Below are positions 18,236 through 26,375 of a stretch of 64,000 nt of DNA, in pieces. The first letter of the stretch is position 1. Each line of letters opens with the position of its first letter. The stretch comes from Shewanella sp. OMA3-2 (GTDB taxonomy: Bacteria; Pseudomonadota; Gammaproteobacteria; Enterobacterales; Shewanellaceae). A program made the translations under genes and the position numbers. The notes under the pieces were generated by a model, which saw only the letters and a program-made list of their open reading frames with translations, ran no database searches and was not told where the DNA came from. The stretch lies in NCBI RefSeq assembly GCF_021513195.1, contig NZ_CP090974.1, positions 2,182,001-2,246,000 on the forward strand, given 5' to 3'.

Positions 18236-20842
18236 ATGTCAGCAATGACTTTGAGTAAATTGGTTGAAAAACTTAATCCTGTTTGCCGAAAATCTTTAGA
18301 AACTGCCGCCAGTATTTGCCATAGCCGCAGTCAATTTACGGTTGAAATTGAACATTGGTTATTAGCGTTATTAGAAAGTGATTCAGGTGACTTTGACATA
18401 ATTAATGCCAGCTTTTCTGTTCATAAAGATCAGCTTATTAGTGAAGTTCGTCAAGGACTTGAAAAGTTTAAAACAGGAAACAGTTCGGCGCCGAGCCTAT
18501 CGCCACATATTGTAAACTTACTTCGTCAATCTTGGTTAAATACCAGCATAGAATTTAATGATAACCAAGTCCGAGTTGCCTATGTCATCTATACACTGCT
18601 GACAGACGACTCTCTAAATTCATTAATTTCTCGCTCTGCCAAGCAATTAATGAAAGTCGACCCTGCACAATTAAAACACGCTTGGCCACAATTGGCGCGT
18701 CAATCAGCAGAGCATAAAGTATCAAGTACTGATATTGAAGAAACCCAAGCAATGCACACAGCTCCAAGCAAAACACCTAATTTGGATCAGTTTACCCAAG
18801 ATCTCACAGCACAAGCGAGTTTAGGGAAAATCGACCCTATTTTAGGTCGCGATAATGAAATCAGACAGATGATTGATATTTTAACGCGACGCCGGCAAAA
18901 CAACCCCATCTTAACAGGGGAAGCTGGTGTTGGAAAAACGGCCGTTGTTGAAGGTTTAGCTCTTAAAATTGCTCAAAAAGAAGTACCTGATGCATTACTC
19001 AATGTCAGGCTTCATGTACTTGATTTAGCGTTGTTACAAGCTGGAGCAGGTGTTAAAGGTGAGTTTGAAAATAGACTAAAAGCATTAATCAATGAAGTTA
19101 AGAATGCAGTAAAGCCGATTATATTATTTATCGATGAAGCTCACACTATGATAGGTAGTGGAGGACAAGCAGGGCAAAACGATGCCGCAAACTTACTCAA
19201 ACCTGCTCTAGCAAGAGGGGAGTTAAGAACTATCGCCGCCACAACATGGGCAGAATATAAGAAGTTTTTTGAAAAAGACGCCGCATTAACACGACGTTTT
19301 CAAGTGGTAAAAATTGAAGAACCAAGCACTGAACAGGCAATAGCTATGATGCGTGGTTTATTACCCGTTATGGAAAGTCATCATAAAATCCTGGTATCAG
19401 ATCAAGCGCTTTGTGCCGCAGTAAATCTGTCCCATCGATATATAACAGGGCGTCAGTTACCAGATAAAGCCGTCAGCTTATTAGATACAGCTTGTGCTAG
19501 AGTCGCGATGAGCCAGGCTTCAACTCCAGGAGCGGTTGAGGCAGTACAGCGTCAAATTCAACAATTAGAAACTCAGATAATGATCTTGAATAGAGAGCAA
19601 AAAAATGGCTCAGATCATAAGAAAGTACTATCTGAATTAAGCAAAAAGCAGAAGTTGTTCGAAAAGGAACTTAAACCGCTTGTTGAACAATGGCAATCAG
19701 AACTAGAAACGGTAAAAAGTATTGCCGCTTTAGTGACACAAATTCAAAATGAGCCAGAGGCATCCGCTGAGTTAGTCATACAACTATCAGAATACAAGCA
19801 AACACTTACGAGTAATAAACAGCCAATGGTACATTGGCAAGTTGATGAGCAACTCGTGGCTGAAGTGATTTCTGATTGGACAGGTATTCCGGCTGGGAAA
19901 ATGCAAGATGATGAAATAAAGACAATTTTAAACCTAAAAGATGTCATGGCAAAGCGAGTAATAGGCCAAGATCATGCATTAGATTTAATTGCTAAAACAG
20001 TGCAAACATCGCGAGCTCAACTAGGTGATGAAAAACGTCCAATTGGTGTGTTTTTATTAGCAGGCCCAAGTGGTGTTGGTAAAACAGAAACAGCATTAAC
20101 TTTAGCCGAACAAGTTTATGGTAGCGAAGATAACGTTACCGTAATCAATATGTCTGAATTTAAAGAAGAGCATAAAGTGTCGCTCTTATTAGGTTCGCCG
20201 CCAGGTTATGTTGGGTATGGTGAGGGCGGAGTATTAACTGAAGCAGTACGACGTAAACCCTACAGTGTTATTTTGCTTGATGAAATGGAGAAAGCGCATC
20301 CAGGAGTGCAAGATATTTTTTATCAAGTATTTGATAAAGGCACCATAAAAGATGGTGAAGGTCGTGACATCGATTTTAAGAATACCATTATAATTATGAC
20401 ATCTAATGCCGGTACTGATACGACAATGGCGCTCTTTGAAGATGAAGATATCATCCCCTCAATCAGTGGATTGCGAAAAGCACTCCAAAATGACTTACTA
20501 ACGTTTTTTAAACCTGCTTTTCTTGGCCGTCTTAATGTTATTCCTTATATTCCACTGACTCAATTAATGCTTAATGAAATCACTAAATTGCAGTTACAGC
20601 GTGTTGGTGATCGCTTAGCAAATCATTACCAAGCTAAATTTAGTTACAGTGATGATGTTGTCACCAAGATTGTTTCTATGTGTCAAGATGCCGGCTCTGG
20701 TGCTCGTAATGTGCATAATATTTTACAAAACACCATGCTTCCAGATCTATCTATTAAGATTTTACAGAATATGGCAGCAAATAAAAAAACAGCTAATGTA
20801 AAAGTAAATATCGAAAAAGAAGAGTTTACTTATAAAGTATAA
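18236..20842 (+). CDS. tssH: T6SS sheath-recycling AAA+ ATPase TssH (ClpV)
   Basis: An 868-aa ClpB/ClpV-type ATPase. The N-terminal Clp domain (about residues 8-150) is followed by AAA-1, with Walker A GEAGVGKTAVVEG at about 228 and Walker B IILFIDEAHT. AAA-2 has Walker A GPSGVGKTE at about 610 and LLDEMEKAHP. TssH unfolds contracted TssBC sheath for reuse. ATG 18236 follows AAGGGAC; an earlier in-frame ATG overlaps tssG and would add 25 unlikely residues. This is the last core gene before the hcp promoter region. Confidence 0.95.
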   Translation: MSAMTLSKLVEKLNPVCRKSLETAASICHSRSQFTVEIEHWLLALLESDSGDFDIINASFSVHKDQLISEVRQGLEKFKTGNSSAPSLSPHIVNLLRQSWLNTSIEFNDNQVRVAYVIYTLLTDDSLNSLISRSAKQLMKVDPAQLKHAWPQLARQSAEHKVSSTDIEETQAMHTAPSKTPNLDQFTQDLTAQASLGKIDPILGRDNEIRQMIDILTRRRQNNPILTGEAGVGKTAVVEGLALKIAQKEVPDALLNVRLHVLDLALLQAGAGVKGEFENRLKALINEVKNAVKPIILFIDEAHTMIGSGGQAGQNDAANLLKPALARGELRTIAATTWAEYKKFFEKDAALTRRFQVVKIEEPSTEQAIAMMRGLLPVMESHHKILVSDQALCAAVNLSHRYITGRQLPDKAVSLLDTACARVAMSQASTPGAVEAVQRQIQQLETQIMILNREQKNGSDHKKVLSELSKKQKLFEKELKPLVEQWQSELETVKSIAALVTQIQNEPEASAELVIQLSEYKQTLTSNKQPMVHWQVDEQLVAEVISDWTGIPAGKMQDDEIKTILNLKDVMAKRVIGQDHALDLIAKTVQTSRAQLGDEKRPIGVFLLAGPSGVGKTETALTLAEQVYGSEDNVTVINMSEFKEEHKVSLLLGSPPGYVGYGEGGVLTEAVRRKPYSVILLDEMEKAHPGVQDIFYQVFDKGTIKDGEGRDIDFKNTIIIMTSNAGTDTTMALFEDEDIIPSISGLRKALQNDLLTFFKPAFLGRLNVIPYIPLTQLMLNEITKLQLQRVGDRLANHYQAKFSYSDDVVTKIVSMCQDAGSGARNVHNILQNTMLPDLSIKILQNMAANKKTANVKVNIEKEEFTYKV

Positions 20843-21204
20843 AAATAATATTGAAACCACACCCTCTCAATACTATTAAAAAGTATTAGATTTAGTGTTT
20901 TCTAATCTTTATTAAATTGAGAAATTATAAGTATTAACGCCAATGTGGTTTGTAAGCTTATGTTTTTTAAGGTTTGAATTGGGTTTTAAATATTTTTACA
21001 TTCCTTTCATAAGGATAATTGATTATGAATCTCCCTTTGATATAATCTTTTTGCTTTAGACATAATTCTACTTTTCAAATAGTTAATAGTGATATTTATT
21101 TTTTGGAAAGTGCATTTTTAATAAATTGAAATATTAAGTTTGATTGTGAACTTATATAAACCTGTCCATTAATGGATGACATTTACGCAAAAGGAGCATT
21201 AATA
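20843..21204 (+). promoter_or_regulatory. hcp upstream region with a candidate sigma-70 promoter
   Basis: A 362-bp AT-rich gap between tssH and hcp. The best promoter candidate is TTGATT (21019-21024) and TATAAT (21041-21046), spaced 16 bp. This would leave a leader of about 150 nt. The hcp ribosome site AAGGAG is at 21191-21196. A sigma-54 motif (GG-N10-GC) was looked for and not found. A weak AATACT/AGTATT hairpin at 20869-20887 follows tssH. Confidence 0.45.
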
Positions 21205-21684
21205 ATGCAAGCGAATACATATTTAGATTATGAAGGAATTAAAGGCGAAACTACCGCTGAAGAATTTAAAGACATGATCACTGTACTTTCTGTCGATTGG
21301 AATGTAAGCCGTGAGATTTCGTCTTTCACAGGTACTGCAAAAGATCGTGAAGCAAGTGCTACTCGCTTAGGTGACGTGACTATTACTAAATTACAAGATA
21401 ATGCTTCTACTGACATCTTTAAAGAAGCGACTATCGGTAAAGGTAAAAAAGCGGTTTTTCATATCACCAAGCAAGGTGATAAAATCGAAGAAATTATGCA
21501 AATTGAATTAACAGATGCAATGATTTCTAGCTATAGCGTTTCAGTACAAGGCGATCGTCCAGTTGAGACTATTACCATCAGCTACACTGAAATGATGATG
21601 GCTGTTACTCCAACTGACGATAAAAATAACATTACTGCAGCGCTACGTTATGGCTACAGCGGTGTTAAAGGTCAACAAATGTAA
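21205..21684 (+). CDS. hcp: T6SS tube protein Hcp (TssD)
   Basis: A 159-aa Hcp with the usual start MQANTYLDYEGIKGE and a compact beta-barrel pattern; C-terminal segments MISSYSVS and ETITISYTEMMM are typical. Hexameric rings stack into the tube inside the TssBC sheath, and Hcp also chaperones small effectors. ATG 21205 has AAGGAG 8 bases upstream. An in-frame ATG at 21172 lacks a ribosome site. A hairpin separates it from vgrG, which may favour higher hcp output. Confidence 0.96.
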   Translation: MQANTYLDYEGIKGETTAEEFKDMITVLSVDWNVSREISSFTGTAKDREASATRLGDVTITKLQDNASTDIFKEATIGKGKKAVFHITKQGDKIEEIMQIELTDAMISSYSVSVQGDRPVETITISYTEMMMAVTPTDDKNNITAALRYGYSGVKGQQM

Positions 21685-21701
21685 TTTGTTTGTGATCTTG
21701 A

Positions 21702-21728
21702 ATCTTGGGGAACTTGTTTCCCCAAGAT
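21702..21728 (+). terminator. Hairpin between hcp and vgrG, probable attenuator
   Basis: Perfect 11-bp stem ATCTTGGGGAA (21702-21712) and TTCCCCAAGAT (21718-21728) with a CTTGT loop. It is followed by CTTTATCTT rather than a clean T run. The position, just after the hcp stop, suggests partial termination or mRNA 3' protection, so that hcp exceeds vgrG in amount. Confidence 0.6.
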
Positions 21729-21755
21729 CTTTATCTTAAAAGACTGAGGCAAGGA

Positions 21756-23612
21756 ATGCTTAAGGCCACTCAAAAAAATAATATTATTAGTATTACCACT
21801 CCTCTTGGTAAGGACACCCTTTACCTAACACATTTTACTGCCACTGAGGCCATGTCACAGCTATTCTCTATCAGTGCGTCAATGTTTACCGTTGGTACGC
21901 AGATCAACCTTGAAAATTTGGTCGGTAAGAATGTGTGTATTACTTTGCGAAATGCGCAAAGTGCAGGAGCGGTTCGATACTTCCATGGAGTGGTAAGCCA
22001 TATTGAATCCGCAGGAATGCGAACAGCAGCATCCGATGTCGCTGAAGATTATATTGATTATCAGGCTGTTATTGTACCTCGTGCAGCATTGATGAAAAAA
22101 CGTACCAATTGTCGAATTTTTCAAAATAAGTCCGTCATTGATATTCTTACCGATTTATTTGGTCAGCACGGTGTTAGCTTTCAAAATAAAACCACTCGGA
22201 GCTATCCTCAATATGAGTACTGTGTTCAGTATCTCGAATCAGATTTAGATTTTATTAGTCGCTTATTGCAACAAGAGGGTATTTTTTACTTTTTTGACCA
22301 TAGCTTAAGTGATCATAAGTTGGTATTGGCCGATGATATTACTGCCTATAATGCTTGTGATGAAGCCCAAGTTCGTTGTTTTTCTGGCCATTTAGCCGAG
22401 TCACATGTGTCCCATTGGCAAGGGGGAATGAGCATGGTTAGCGGTGGCTTTATGAATAAAGGGTATGATTATACCCAGCCTAAAAAGTTTCCTTCGGGCA
22501 GTAATACCAAAGCGAGTTTACCTGAGCAAAAAACGCTCGAAGTATTCGAGTATCTAGGTGAGTCAGAATTCAATAAACGCTCACAACCTGTAGCAAATAA
22601 TCAGCTTGAAGCCTGTCAAAAAGACATGAATAAATGCAGTGGTCAAAGTGACTGCCGTAGTTTTACTGTGGGTAAGTTCTTTACTTTTAAAGATCATGAA
22701 AACAGCAGTTACAAAGGTAAGAGTTTTCTTGTTAGCGCATTGAGAACATCTGCCACACAACCGAACCAATCTGGCGCAAGCCAGAGTGGTTCGGGCTCTG
22801 TCTATCAAAATGATTTTGAATGTGTACCTAATACCATCGCTTATCGCAGTACGGCCCAGCTTCGAAAACCACTTATAAATGGCGTTCAAACCGCGGTGGT
22901 TACTGGCGAGCCTGGTGATGAACAACATATTGATAAGTTTGGTCGGGTAAAAGTGCAGTTTCACTGGGATAGAGAGGGTGAATTTAATTCTAAAAGCTCA
23001 TGTTGGATCCGTGTTGCTCAAAGCTGGGCCGGTAACAAATGGGGCGCATTCTTCTTTCCTCGAGTAGGGCAAGAAGTGCTGGTTGAGTTTATTAATGGTG
23101 ATCCTGATCAACCTATTATTAGTGGTGCAGTGTATAACGCTGATTTAATGCCACCATATGCATTGCCATCTAAAAAAACACAATCGGGTATTAAATCTCA
23201 CAGCACAAAAGATGGCGGCGCAGATAATTTCAATGAGCTTCGTTTTGATGATGAAAAAGGCAAAGAGTTGTTATTTTTCCAAGCGGAGAAGGACCATCAA
23301 CTTAATGTTAAGAATGATCAAAAAGATAAAGTAGGTAATGACCGCTTTACCGATATAACTAACAATGACAATGGCAAGGTAGGCAATGACCGTAAGGTTG
23401 AGATAAGCAATAATGACACAGTCAAAGTCGGTAAAGTGCTGAACATTGAAGCCGGAAATGAAATTGTTATTAAAACGGGTAGCGCAAGTATTAAAATGAG
23501 TAGTGATGGCTCAATTTCAATTGAAGGCACTAATATCAAGATTAAAGGTACTGATATTAAAGTCAATGGAACGAGTATTGCGCTTAAAGCTGCTCAAATT
23601 AAGTTGAATTAA
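21756..23612 (+). CDS. vgrG: T6SS spike protein VgrG (TssI)
   Basis: A 618-aa VgrG without a C-terminal effector extension. The N-terminal gp27-like part contains YCVQYLESDLDFISRLLQQEG with EGIFYFF. The gp5-like OB fold has DKFGRVKVQFHWDREG and WAGNKWGAFFFPRVGQEV. The C-terminal beta-helix needle has repeats (KVGNDR, IKGTDIKVNGTSI). VgrG trimers cap the Hcp tube and carry PAAR and effectors. ATG 21756 with GAGG 6 bases upstream is preferred over TTG 21705, which lies inside the hairpin. Confidence 0.95.
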   Translation: MLKATQKNNIISITTPLGKDTLYLTHFTATEAMSQLFSISASMFTVGTQINLENLVGKNVCITLRNAQSAGAVRYFHGVVSHIESAGMRTAASDVAEDYIDYQAVIVPRAALMKKRTNCRIFQNKSVIDILTDLFGQHGVSFQNKTTRSYPQYEYCVQYLESDLDFISRLLQQEGIFYFFDHSLSDHKLVLADDITAYNACDEAQVRCFSGHLAESHVSHWQGGMSMVSGGFMNKGYDYTQPKKFPSGSNTKASLPEQKTLEVFEYLGESEFNKRSQPVANNQLEACQKDMNKCSGQSDCRSFTVGKFFTFKDHENSSYKGKSFLVSALRTSATQPNQSGASQSGSGSVYQNDFECVPNTIAYRSTAQLRKPLINGVQTAVVTGEPGDEQHIDKFGRVKVQFHWDREGEFNSKSSCWIRVAQSWAGNKWGAFFFPRVGQEVLVEFINGDPDQPIISGAVYNADLMPPYALPSKKTQSGIKSHSTKDGGADNFNELRFDDEKGKELLFFQAEKDHQLNVKNDQKDKVGNDRFTDITNNDNGKVGNDRKVEISNNDTVKVGKVLNIEAGNEIVIKTGSASIKMSSDGSISIEGTNIKIKGTDIKVNGTSIALKAAQIKLN

Positions 23613-23614
23613 TT

Positions 23615-23968
23615 ATGTCTGTTATCGAGTATCCAGGAATTGGTCATTTAGGTGCATTTTGCCGTGGGCATGAATTAGTGTGCCAATTCGGATATTCCCA
23701 TTTAATTTGCAAGCCAGTAGATAAGCCACAAGATCCACTATTAAATTTACCCAATATGTCATTTTGGGTCAGTGCAACATTTGGCGAACAGTTCTTATTA
23801 AATCGCCATAGCTGGAGAAATGGAACAGATATATTGAGCCGTATTTATCATTACCTGGTAGCTGATGACTATGCAGGCGTTCAGTTATCTGAATGCGAAT
23901 TAGTGTCGGCAATTTCCATTGCATTTGAGCAAAGGTTGCTATTGGTTATTCCAATCGATAAAGACTGA
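23615..23968 (+). CDS. Unknown 117-aa protein between vgrG and PAAR
   Basis: I do not recognise this family. The start ATG lies two bases after the vgrG stop, so it is co-translated with vgrG. It has no signal peptide or membrane segment. It contains three cysteines in the first 35 residues (CRGHELVCQFGYSHLIC) and an aromatic middle section (FWVSATFGEQF, then RHSWRNG). Small proteins at this position often act as adaptors or chaperones for spike loading. That role is inferred from position only. Confidence 0.7.
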   Translation: MSVIEYPGIGHLGAFCRGHELVCQFGYSHLICKPVDKPQDPLLNLPNMSFWVSATFGEQFLLNRHSWRNGTDILSRIYHYLVADDYAGVQLSECELVSAISIAFEQRLLLVIPIDKD

Positions 23969-24014
23969 CTTGTCCACTTAACCTGTTTTCATAGAACAAA
24001 TAAAGGAATATTTG

Positions 24015-24305
24015 ATGGGAATGCCCGCCGCAACGTTATCTTGTATGCACCTTTGTCCCAAAACTAATCCTGGTCCCGTCCCACATGTTGGAGGTCCTAT
24101 TATTATGGGGTCAGGCAATGTACTAATCGGTTCTTTGCCCGCGGCACGAAAAGGCGATAAGTTAATTTGTGTCGGACCGCCTGATACGATTAGTGCAGGA
24201 TCTAGCTCTGTTATGATCAACGGAAAACCTGCTGCACGATTAGGTGATGGAACGGCTCATGGTGGAAAAATCATCGTAGGAAATCCTACAGTGATGATCG
24301 GCTGA
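24015..24305 (+). CDS. PAAR-domain spike tip protein
   Basis: A 96-aa stand-alone PAAR protein. It shows the repeating glycine-rich PAAR pattern: MPAATLSCMHLCPK, VPHVGGPIIMGSGNVLIGSLPAARKGD, then INGKPAARLGDGTAHGG. PAAR proteins form the sharp cone on VgrG and can bind metal through Cys and His. ATG 24015 is chosen over the TTG three bases earlier; AAAGGA is at 24002-24007. Because the Rhs protein downstream has no obvious PAAR domain, this is its probable tip. Confidence 0.92.
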   Translation: MGMPAATLSCMHLCPKTNPGPVPHVGGPIIMGSGNVLIGSLPAARKGDKLICVGPPDTISAGSSSVMINGKPAARLGDGTAHGGKIIVGNPTVMIG

Positions 24306-24324
24306 ATATACAAGGATAGTATTG

Positions 24325-25428
24325 ATGAGTTTGCTTGAGAGTTTTGATTTTCTATTAGCACAACGACAAATTCTTTTGTCGTCATTTCAGTGTGTGCCTA
24401 AAAATCTAGAAGATAATACTCAATCATTATTAGTCACATTAAAAATGCTATTACAACAGGGAGTGGTTTCTCTGCCTTTACTTAATGCAAAAACACCTAC
24501 CGATTTTGTTTCAGCATTAGAGGGTGAAACGAAATACAGTATTGAAAACCAACTTGTAATCGTGCAGCTACTGCTACAACTTCACTATAAACATGCTCCG
24601 GATGAACAAGTTAACATTTTCCAAAAATTATTTGAAAATTCAGCCGTGAACTCTGCTAAATATTTACCTTACCTTGCGCTGATTGCAAGCCAACAAAATA
24701 TAGACAAAATTCCTTTTAGTACAACAAATAAAATGTCGGTTCAAATACATCAATATTTGTTGTTCTGTCTTTATAGAGGGAAGCGATTAAAACGTAAAGA
24801 AGGTGCTGATGTTTTAGATATTTCAATGACACCAATGACGACCTTGTACATTGAGATGCTTATGGATACACCAAAAGAACCCCTCATGCTATATGCAGAC
24901 TTTGTCGAATTAGCACTTTGTAATAGTGCATTATTTGACATATTTATCACTTCACTTGAAGAAACCATGTTAACCCAAATTGTTAATCTGATGAGCCAAG
25001 ATAATGTGATGGGCGATAGAGTCATTGAGTTAATGGGCTACTCAGGCTTTAGCAAGTTTGTTCCTTTTCTTGCTCGAGCTATGCAGCAGCCCGCGCAAAC
25101 ATTAGTAGCCTTTAAAGCATTAAGAACCATTTTGGGTCCAGAACTTGATCATGCCGTTCCATACCAGTGGCAGTTTGAAGATGATCAATCGAAAAGGTGT
25201 GAATATTTGCAGTTTTATAGCGCTAAATTGCTTAATCGATGGTTGTTGTTAGCACCGAAAATGCCCAATGTTCGTATGATAAACGGCATTGAAGTCGGTA
25301 TTGAAACGATTGATAAAATTATGAGTCATTCAAGCCCTGTGCATCAACATGCTGCTAGGTTACATAAGCTGCGTTTACAAGGCGTGATCAGTAATCCTGT
25401 TTCAAAACAGTTTAAGTTAGCATCATGA
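24325..25428 (+). CDS. T6SS-associated 367-aa protein of unknown function (helical, HEAT-like)
   Basis: Not confidently recognised. The protein is mostly helical with no signal peptide or membrane segment. Its middle (MLTQIVNLMSQDNVMGDRVIEL, then FVPFLARAMQQPAQTLVAFKALRTILG) resembles HEAT-type repeats, like some proteins found next to vgrG/PAAR genes. ATG 24325 has AAGGAT upstream. The stop overlaps the next start (ATGA), so the two products are made together and may act as a pair, perhaps as adaptors for the Rhs protein. That function is inference. Confidence 0.65.
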   Translation: MSLLESFDFLLAQRQILLSSFQCVPKNLEDNTQSLLVTLKMLLQQGVVSLPLLNAKTPTDFVSALEGETKYSIENQLVIVQLLLQLHYKHAPDEQVNIFQKLFENSAVNSAKYLPYLALIASQQNIDKIPFSTTNKMSVQIHQYLLFCLYRGKRLKRKEGADVLDISMTPMTTLYIEMLMDTPKEPLMLYADFVELALCNSALFDIFITSLEETMLTQIVNLMSQDNVMGDRVIELMGYSGFSKFVPFLARAMQQPAQTLVAFKALRTILGPELDHAVPYQWQFEDDQSKRCEYLQFYSAKLLNRWLLLAPKMPNVRMINGIEVGIETIDKIMSHSSPVHQHAARLHKLRLQGVISNPVSKQFKLAS

Positions 25429-26369
25429 TAGTTAGCACACATGATACTCGTATAGTGGTCGGGGCAAGTAGTGACTTGTCGCAAATACTCAACTTGCCTT
25501 ACAGTGAACCCTTAGATTTTAATTATCGAGAGATTAGTGGTACGCACTATGTTGCAGCTATGGCCACTGAGCTTGCAACCGATAGCAAAATAAATCGATT
25601 AGTGGGCTTACTAGAGAAAATTGAACTAGATAATGAGCTTGTTTGGCAAGTCTATAAAGATAAACCGGTATTGTGGCTACTGCCAAACCTTGATGCTGTT
25701 GAGTTAACGCAATGGGTAAGCATTCTTCATCAGCGCTTCCCCCATTGCTTTACCCATTCACAATGTCGTTTTTTCCCCCACGGCAGTGCCTCATTATTCT
25801 TTGCGTTAAATGCGTTTGAATCGATGCAAGAGCAACAAAAAAGCAGTGCTGTAATAATATCCTTGGATAGCCTTTACTTTACGTTAGCTGAATTAGAAAG
25901 CAGTAATGCATTGGTGAATGACACACAAGATGTCGGTCAAAAGCCTGCGGAAGCGGCAATTATCACCATAATTGAAGCAACTGATTCTGGGATGAATATT
26001 GCAGGCTTGTTTCTAGAAAATAGTAGCTTAGTTCAGCAAACCCAAACAATACAAAACTTATTTTATCAAGCAACTCAGACAAATAAAAATGCGTTTAATC
26101 AGCTTTATTTACCAAGCTTTAATCAAATTGTTATTGATAATTGGCTAAATGCTTATGAAAAATTAGCAGGACACATTGACGAAGAAAGTCAGATAAATCA
26201 AACCACAATTTTCACCGGGCATATAGGTAGCGTAGCGGGTTTATATAACTTTTTACATTTATTTAATCGTTATCAGCAGCATGATTTGTCAGGGATAAGC
26301 TTACAACTTGAAGTGTCTCAAACACTGCATTTAGGATTGGCAATCTACTCATGGATAGAGAAGGCATAA
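25425..26369 (+). CDS. Degenerate thiolase/ketosynthase-fold protein, candidate Rhs adaptor
   Basis: A 314-aa protein that seems to keep parts of a thiolase or beta-ketoacyl synthase fold. GHIGSVAGLYNFLHLF near the C-terminus resembles the ketosynthase GH-T/S-G-A-G-G motif, and PHGSASLFFALNAFES sits where the nucleophile helix should be. No cysteine is in the nucleophile position, so it is probably not catalytic. It overlaps the upstream gene by 4 bp and lies directly before rhs. I infer a structural adaptor or chaperone role for effector loading. The fold assignment is tentative. Confidence 0.5.
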   Translation: MIVSTHDTRIVVGASSDLSQILNLPYSEPLDFNYREISGTHYVAAMATELATDSKINRLVGLLEKIELDNELVWQVYKDKPVLWLLPNLDAVELTQWVSILHQRFPHCFTHSQCRFFPHGSASLFFALNAFESMQEQQKSSAVIISLDSLYFTLAELESSNALVNDTQDVGQKPAEAAIITIIEATDSGMNIAGLFLENSSLVQQTQTIQNLFYQATQTNKNAFNQLYLPSFNQIVIDNWLNAYEKLAGHIDEESQINQTTIFTGHIGSVAGLYNFLHLFNRYQQHDLSGISLQLEVSQTLHLGLAIYSWIEKA

Positions 26370-26375
26370 ACACGC

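Noticed and set aside
20843..21204. Sigma-54 promoter before hcp
   Set aside because: Sigma-54 promoters are common for hcp, but no GG-N10-GC element is present. TGGAAAGTGCA at about 21110 does not have correct spacing.
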